Source: CADEFQ01 sp035342635
GTDB taxonomy: Bacteria > Pseudomonadota > Gammaproteobacteria > Steroidobacterales > Steroidobacteraceae
Assembly (NCBI GenBank): GCA_035342635.1
Contig: DAOQXO010000056.1
Span: forward strand, 1 to 16,172
DNA: 16,172 bases
Direction of reading: 5' to 3'
Below the pieces are notes generated by a model, which made no database searches, was not told the DNA's origin, and saw only the letters and a list, made by a program, of their open reading frames with translations. Made by a program: the position numbers and the translations under genes. How positions within the stretch are numbered: the stretch's first letter is position 1; each line of letters begins with the position of its first letter. Of this stretch, positions 14,764 to 16,172 are shown in pieces.

Positions 14764-15646
14764 CTGCGGGCGCGAGCCGTTCCGCGAGGGCGAGCACGCG
14801 CTGCGCCTTGTACACGACCGGATAGTCGACAAACACACCATCGACCTGGATCGAGGCGACGCCGCGTGCCTCGGCGTCCCTGAACGCAGCCACGATGGCG
14901 CGCGCCCGCGCGATTTCGGCGGGCCCCGGCGTGAAGACCTCGTGGCAAGGCGCGACCTGGTCCGGGTGGATGCAGAGCTTGCCCAGGAAGCCGAGGCGCC
15001 GGCCGTTGAGCGCCGACCTGCGAAAGCGCGCCTGGTCGCGCACTTCGATCACGACCGTATCGACCGGCGGTTCGATGCCCGCGGCCCGCGAGGCGTGCGC
15101 GATGCGCGCGCGCGCGTAGGCGAGCGCCTCCTCCTCCGCTGTCCACTCGAGATCGAGGTCGCTGGTGTAGTCGCCTCCGCCGAGCGCGATACGGCCGATG
15201 CGCGGCGAAGCGGCAGCGATCGCCTCGACGTTGACGACGCCGAGCGCGGTCTCGACGATCAGCATCAGGTCGAGGGTGCCCGGCGCGAGTCGCGCCTGCC
15301 GCTCGCAATCCTCAAGGTGCGCGACGAACGAGCGCACCTGCGCGGCGGACTCGGCTTTCGGCAATACGACGCCGTCGAGCCACGGCCCGACCACCACAGC
15401 GAGATCGTCCTGCCAGAACGGCGAGTCGACGCCATTGACCCGCGCGTAGCCCCGCGCGTTGCGGGGCCGCTGCATCGCGGCCACCAGCAGCGGTCGCGCA
15501 GCGGCCTTCTCCGCCACGGCGACCGCATCCTCGAGGTCGAGGATCGCGGCATCAGCGCCGGCGGCGAACACCTTCTCCGCGCGGCGCGCGTGATTGGCTG
15601 GCGCGAACAGGTAACTGCGCAGGCCCAACGGCGCGCGGGCGCTCAT
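14747..15646 (-). CDS. HpcH/HpaI aldolase / citrate lyase beta-subunit (CitE-like) family protein
   Basis: A 299-residue TIM-barrel lyase of the CitE-like group, which cleaves or hydrolyses malyl-, citramalyl- or related 3-hydroxyacyl-CoA. Characteristic residues are RSYLFAPANHARRAEKV (10-26, CoA/phosphate region), ILDLEDAV (35-42), ARVNG with Arg69, VLPKAES with Lys97, the magnesium ligands Glu132 in IVETALGVVNV and Asp159 in LGGGDYTSDL, and GKLCIHPDQV (222-231). The start ATG 15646 overlaps the upstream regulator stop as ATGA. The longer open frame back to 16030 runs through that regulator and is rejected. As a stand-alone CitE without citrate lyase alpha/gamma subunits, it is more likely a malyl/citramalyl-CoA lyase or thioesterase. 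Together with the nearby CoA-transferase this suggests CoA-ester catabolism of an organic acid. Confidence 0.92.
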   Translation of the reverse strand: MSARAPLGLRSYLFAPANHARRAEKVFAAGADAAILDLEDAVAVAEKAAARPLLVAAMQRPRNARGYARVNGVDSPFWQDDLAVVVGPWLDGVVLPKAESAAQVRSFVAHLEDCERQARLAPGTLDLMLIVETALGVVNVEAIAAASPRIGRIALGGGDYTSDLDLEWTAEEEALAYARARIAHASRAAGIEPPVDTVVIEVRDQARFRRSALNGRRLGFLGKLCIHPDQVAPCHEVFTPGPAEIARARAIVAAFRDAEARGVASIQVDGVFVDYPVVYKAQRVLALAERLAPAVTGDG

Positions 15647-16172
15647 CCGGCACCCCAGGTGTCGGACGATTGCCAGCCGCGCTGCAGGTCGAGCGCATAC
15701 ATGTACCGGTCGCTGGGATGCTCGGAGACCGAAATCTCGAACGGTCGCCCGCCGCGCCCGAAATAATGGCGCATGACGGTCAATGATGGCGCGCCCTCGG
15801 TAGCCTCGAGCGGACCGGCAAGCTCGGCCGTGACGAGGCCGGCACGCAACTGCACCTGGATGCGCTCGACGTGTTCGCCATGGATCGCCTCGATGAGCTG
15901 GTACACCATGAGGCCGCGCTTGCCGATCTGCGGCACGATGTCGGCAAACTCCGGCAACAGGTAGACGTCGGTCCAGCCGAGCGGCAGCGACGCCGACTTC
16001 ATGCGGCGCAGCGCGCTCACCTTGAGCCACTCGGAGCCGGTGCGAACGTCGAGCAGTCGCGCGAGGCGCCGGTTCGCCTTGACGATCCCGCTCGCCACGA
16101 CGGCCAGGCGGCTGTCGGCCGGGTAGCGCATCAGCTCGGAGGGCGTGCGCACCGACTGCACGTAGGACGGGG
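15643..16172 (-). CDS. GntR/HutC-family transcriptional regulator, UTRA effector domain (5' end outside window)
   Basis: The visible 175 residues are a UTRA ligand-binding domain as found at the C terminus of HutC-subfamily GntR repressors. Landmarks are SVRTPSELMRYP, then LLDVRTGSEWLKVSALRRMK, LPEFADI, YQLIEAIHGEHVERIQVQ and the closing RHYFGRGGRPFEISVSEHPSDRYMYAL. The frame is open to the window edge; a GTG at 16161 is not a credible start, because the winged-helix DNA-binding half must lie further upstream, outside the window. The gene overlaps the CitE-like ORF by ATGA, so it is first in that operon within the window and probably autoregulates it. HutC-type UTRA domains bind small organic acids, sugars or fatty acids; the ligand here is unknown. 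Confidence 0.88.
   Translation of the reverse strand, partial: PSYVQSVRTPSELMRYPADSRLAVVASGIVKANRRLARLLDVRTGSEWLKVSALRRMKSASLPLGWTDVYLLPEFADIVPQIGKRGLMVYQLIEAIHGEHVERIQVQLRAGLVTAELAGPLEATEGAPSLTVMRHYFGRGGRPFEISVSEHPSDRYMYALDLQRGWQSSDTWGAG

Noticed and set aside
13426..14841. Minus-strand open frame of 471 codons opposite the isochorismatase and EamA genes
   Set aside because: Antisense to two genes supported by a catalytic triad and transmembrane pattern. Its own sequence is His/Arg/Gln-rich without a fold.
15647..16030. N-terminal extension of the CitE-like lyase to 16030
   Set aside because: It reads through the UTRA regulator in another frame. The family N terminus (RSYLFAPAN) begins right after ATG 15646, which overlaps the regulator stop in the usual ATGA manner.
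1..16172. Defence system, prophage, integron, CRISPR or biosynthetic cluster
   Set aside because: I found no transposase, integrase, nuclease-defence, repeat-spacer, tRNA-flanked or NRPS/PKS signal. The genes are metabolic, transport or regulatory and uniform in composition by eye.

Overview
The window is about two-thirds GC by eye, almost entirely coding, and reads as ordinary proteobacterial chromosome. A TonB-dependent outer-membrane receptor, a FixL/FixJ-type two-component pair, a bacterial phosphoenolpyruvate carboxylase and a phospholipase-D-type lipoprotein indicate a Gram-negative. The mixture would suit a GC-rich gammaproteobacterium or a relative, but the sequence alone does not fix the lineage. 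I see no rRNA, tRNA, CRISPR array, phage gene, transposase or recognisable defence system.

Layout. (1) 1-339 is the C-terminal end of an MFS transporter that starts before the window. Convergent with it is a minus-strand pair: a phospholipase D family lipoprotein (1344-2921), then a membrane-anchored short-chain dehydrogenase (308-1336). (2) Divergent from the phospholipase D gene is a plus-strand PAS histidine kinase/LuxR-type response regulator operon (2981-4722), coupled by an ATGA overlap. (3) The response regulator stop codon abuts the stop codon of ppc (4723-7449, minus). Upstream of ppc, in the same direction, is a large TonB-dependent receptor (7525-10074). The gap between them is filled by a 70-bp element with perfect 21-bp inverted arms. 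(4) A palindrome-rich intergenic region of about 270 bp separates the receptor from a divergent amidohydrolase-fold protein and glutathione S-transferase pair (10347-11814). (5) From 11811 onward there is a CoA/small-acid metabolism block: a CaiB/BaiF CoA-transferase (minus), an isochorismatase-family hydrolase plus EamA exporter (plus, overlapping), and a CitE-like lyase (minus) that overlaps an upstream GntR/HutC regulator cut by the window end.

How the parts may work together. The last block resembles a catabolic island: a CoA-transferase to activate an organic acid, a CitE-type C-C lyase to cleave a (3-hydroxy)acyl-CoA, a cysteine hydrolase for an amide or carbamoyl substrate, a drug/metabolite exporter and a ligand-sensing GntR-type repressor. 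No specific substrate can be read from the sequence. The two-component system has no obvious target except possibly the divergent phospholipase D/dehydrogenase pair.

The clearest unexplained structures are the 70-bp inverted-repeat element touching the ppc start codon, the clusters of perfect palindromes in two divergent promoter regions, and the absence of any spacer at all four convergent gene junctions. I did not find a convincing new multi-gene system.
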